A stretch of 64,000 nt of DNA from Alphaproteobacteria bacterium HGW-Alphaproteobacteria-1 (GTDB taxonomy: Bacteria; Pseudomonadota; Alphaproteobacteria; Rhodobacterales; Rhodobacteraceae), in assembly GCA_002842985.1 (NCBI GenBank), contig PHEQ01000001.1:1-64000 (forward strand). The letters run 5' to 3'. Every line of letters starts with the position of its first letter. Position 1 is the stretch's first letter. The translations under genes were made by a program, and so were the position numbers. The notes beneath the pieces were generated by a model that was not told where the DNA came from, did no database searches, and saw only the letters and a program-made list of their open reading frames with translations. This document shows positions 62,927 through 64,000 of this stretch, one piece after another.

Positions 62927-64000
62927 TCAATCGGCCATCGAGGCCGCGAACCGCTCGAAGAGGTAAAAGCTGTCTTGCGGGCCGGGGCTGGCCTCGGGGT
63001 GGTGCTGCACCGAGAACACCGGCCGATCCCTGAGCCGGATGCCGCAATTCGAACCGTCGAAAAGCGAGACATGCGTCTCGATCACGTCCTTGGGCAGGGT
63101 CTGGGCATCGACGGCAAAACCGTGGTTCATCGAGGTGATCTCGACCTTGCCGGTCTCCAGATCCTTGACCGGGTGGTTCGCTCCGTGATGGCCGTGGTTC
63201 ATCTTGACCGTGCTCCCCCCCAGTGCCAGCGCCAGCATCTGATGGCCAAGACAGATCCCGAAAAGCGGCAGGCCACGGTCGAGAACGCCCCGGATCATCG
63301 GCACGGCATAGGCACCCGTCGCCGCCGGATCGCCGGGGCCGTTGGACAGAAACACCCCGTCAGGTTGGTGTGCCAGCACGTCCTCGGCCGAGGCCGTCGC
63401 GGGCAGCACCGTGACCTCGCAGCCCGCGCTTGCAAGGCAGCGCAGGATGTTGCGCTTGGCCCCGTAATCGACCGCCACAACCTTGTGGCGGGCCTGCGTC
63501 TGGCGTGCATAGCCCTCGGGCCAGGCCCATCTCATCTCGTCCCAGCGATAGGATTGCGGGCAAGTGACACGCCGGGCAAGATCCATCCCCTCCAGCCCTG
63601 CAAAACCACGCGCCTTTGCCACCAGCCCCGCCACGTCGAAATCGCCCGACGGATCATGCGCCAGCGCCACATGCGGCGCGCCCTGCTGCCGGATCGCCCG
63701 CGTCAGGCGTCGCGTATCCACGCCGCCGATGGCGATGCGGCCCCGCCGCGCCAGCCACCGCGCCAGATGCTCTTGCGAGCGCCAGTTCGAGGGTTCGGTC
63801 GGATCCCATTTCACCACCATGCCTTCGGCCACCGGCGCGGCGGTCTCGTCATCCTGCGCGTTCACGCCGACATTGCCCACATGCGGGAAGGTAAAGGTCA
63901 CGATCTGCCCGGCATAGGAGGGGTCCGTCATGATCTCCTGATAGCCGGTCATCGCGGTGTTGAAGCACAGTTCGGCGACCGTCTCGCCCACGGCCCCGAA
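62927..64000 (-). CDS. carA: Carbamoyl-phosphate synthase small subunit (5' end off window)
   Basis: About 357 residues are visible; the start lies beyond the right edge, and translation continues upstream of the track start as FGAVGETVAELCFNTAMTGYQEIMTDPSYAGQIVTFTFPHVGN. The C-terminal class I glutaminase domain has LFGICLGHQMLALALGG (catalytic Cys) and VFSVQHHPEASPGP (His and Glu). It provides ammonia from glutamine for carbamoyl phosphate, which feeds arginine (with argF here) and pyrimidine synthesis. Confidence 0.97.
   Translation of the reverse strand, partial: FGAVGETVAELCFNTAMTGYQEIMTDPSYAGQIVTFTFPHVGNVGVNAQDDETAAPVAEGMVVKWDPTEPSNWRSQEHLARWLARRGRIAIGGVDTRRLTRAIRQQGAPHVALAHDPSGDFDVAGLVAKARGFAGLEGMDLARRVTCPQSYRWDEMRWAWPEGYARQTQARHKVVAVDYGAKRNILRCLASAGCEVTVLPATASAEDVLAHQPDGVFLSNGPGDPAATGAYAVPMIRGVLDRGLPLFGICLGHQMLALALGGSTVKMNHGHHGANHPVKDLETGKVEITSMNHGFAVDAQTLPKDVIETHVSLFDGSNCGIRLRDRPVFSVQHHPEASPGPQDSFYLFERFAASMAD

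Noticed and set aside
1-64000. CRISPR arrays, rRNA genes, prophage structural genes
   Set aside because: No regularly spaced repeats, rRNA sequence or phage capsid/tail genes were seen; the endolysin-holin pair is explained by the GTA lysis cassette.

Overview
The window is high-GC DNA with dense, tightly packed genes. Gene content and order point to an alphaproteobacterium of the order Rhodobacterales (Roseobacter-type): surE-pcm-nlpD, a GTA-type lysis cassette inside a ccm cluster, a fused indolepyruvate:ferredoxin oxidoreductase, an NDUFA12-type complex I accessory protein, a SqrR-like persulfide sensor and a stand-alone Hint-domain protein. Species cannot be fixed from the sequence alone.

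Layout. 1-1150: the edge of an IS5-like element whose transposase is interrupted by a small palindromic repeat, then tRNA-Ser(GCU). 1.2-4.6 kb: quinone oxidoreductase, and a SulP anion transporter in operon with a double-domain universal stress protein. 4.9-7.6 kb: surE-pcm-nlpD. 7.8-11.2 kb: a sulfur cluster (exported rhodanese, YeeE/TsuA-type transporter, a 58-residue exported peptide) divergent from a LysR regulator. 11.3-21.1 kb: a seven-gene operon coding for a complete Opp/Dpp-type ABC importer, PhnW, PhnX and a formylglycine-type phosphonate monoester hydrolase relative. I consider this the most interesting locus. The logic is import of an esterified or otherwise conjugated 2-aminoethylphosphonate (AEP), cytosolic release of AEP, then transamination and C-P cleavage to acetaldehyde and phosphate.

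21-31.8 kb: M20 amidohydrolase, MazG, Trm112-like and Lon-N proteins, a CnoX-like thioredoxin, exonuclease III, an agmatinase-family enzyme, a CenR-like response regulator, a long GTP cyclohydrolase II, a DUF3833 lipoprotein, an SDR without the usual YxxxK and a Hint protein. 31.8-39.7 kb: a long minus-strand run plsC-like, murI, argC, ccmE, endolysin, holin, ccmF, ccmH, enoyl-CoA hydratase; the holin carries an apparent one-base frameshift. 39.8-44.5 kb: indolepyruvate ferredoxin oxidoreductase with a divergent LysR gene, then a candidate small RNA ending in a strong terminator.

44.5-64 kb: gnd, argF and argD, two membrane exporters, an AhpD-like protein, a SqrR/BigR-like regulator, clpP-clpX, RidA, NDUFA12, MlaD, DUF2155, aat-accC-accB, a PAS-LuxR regulator, an acyl-CoA synthetase (probably starting at ATT), a small membrane protein, an alpha/beta hydrolase, an acyl-CoA dehydrogenase, and the 3' part of carA running off the right edge. 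Arginine synthesis is represented by argC, argD, argF and carA in three separate places. All calls come from reading protein motifs and gene order; no database search was run.
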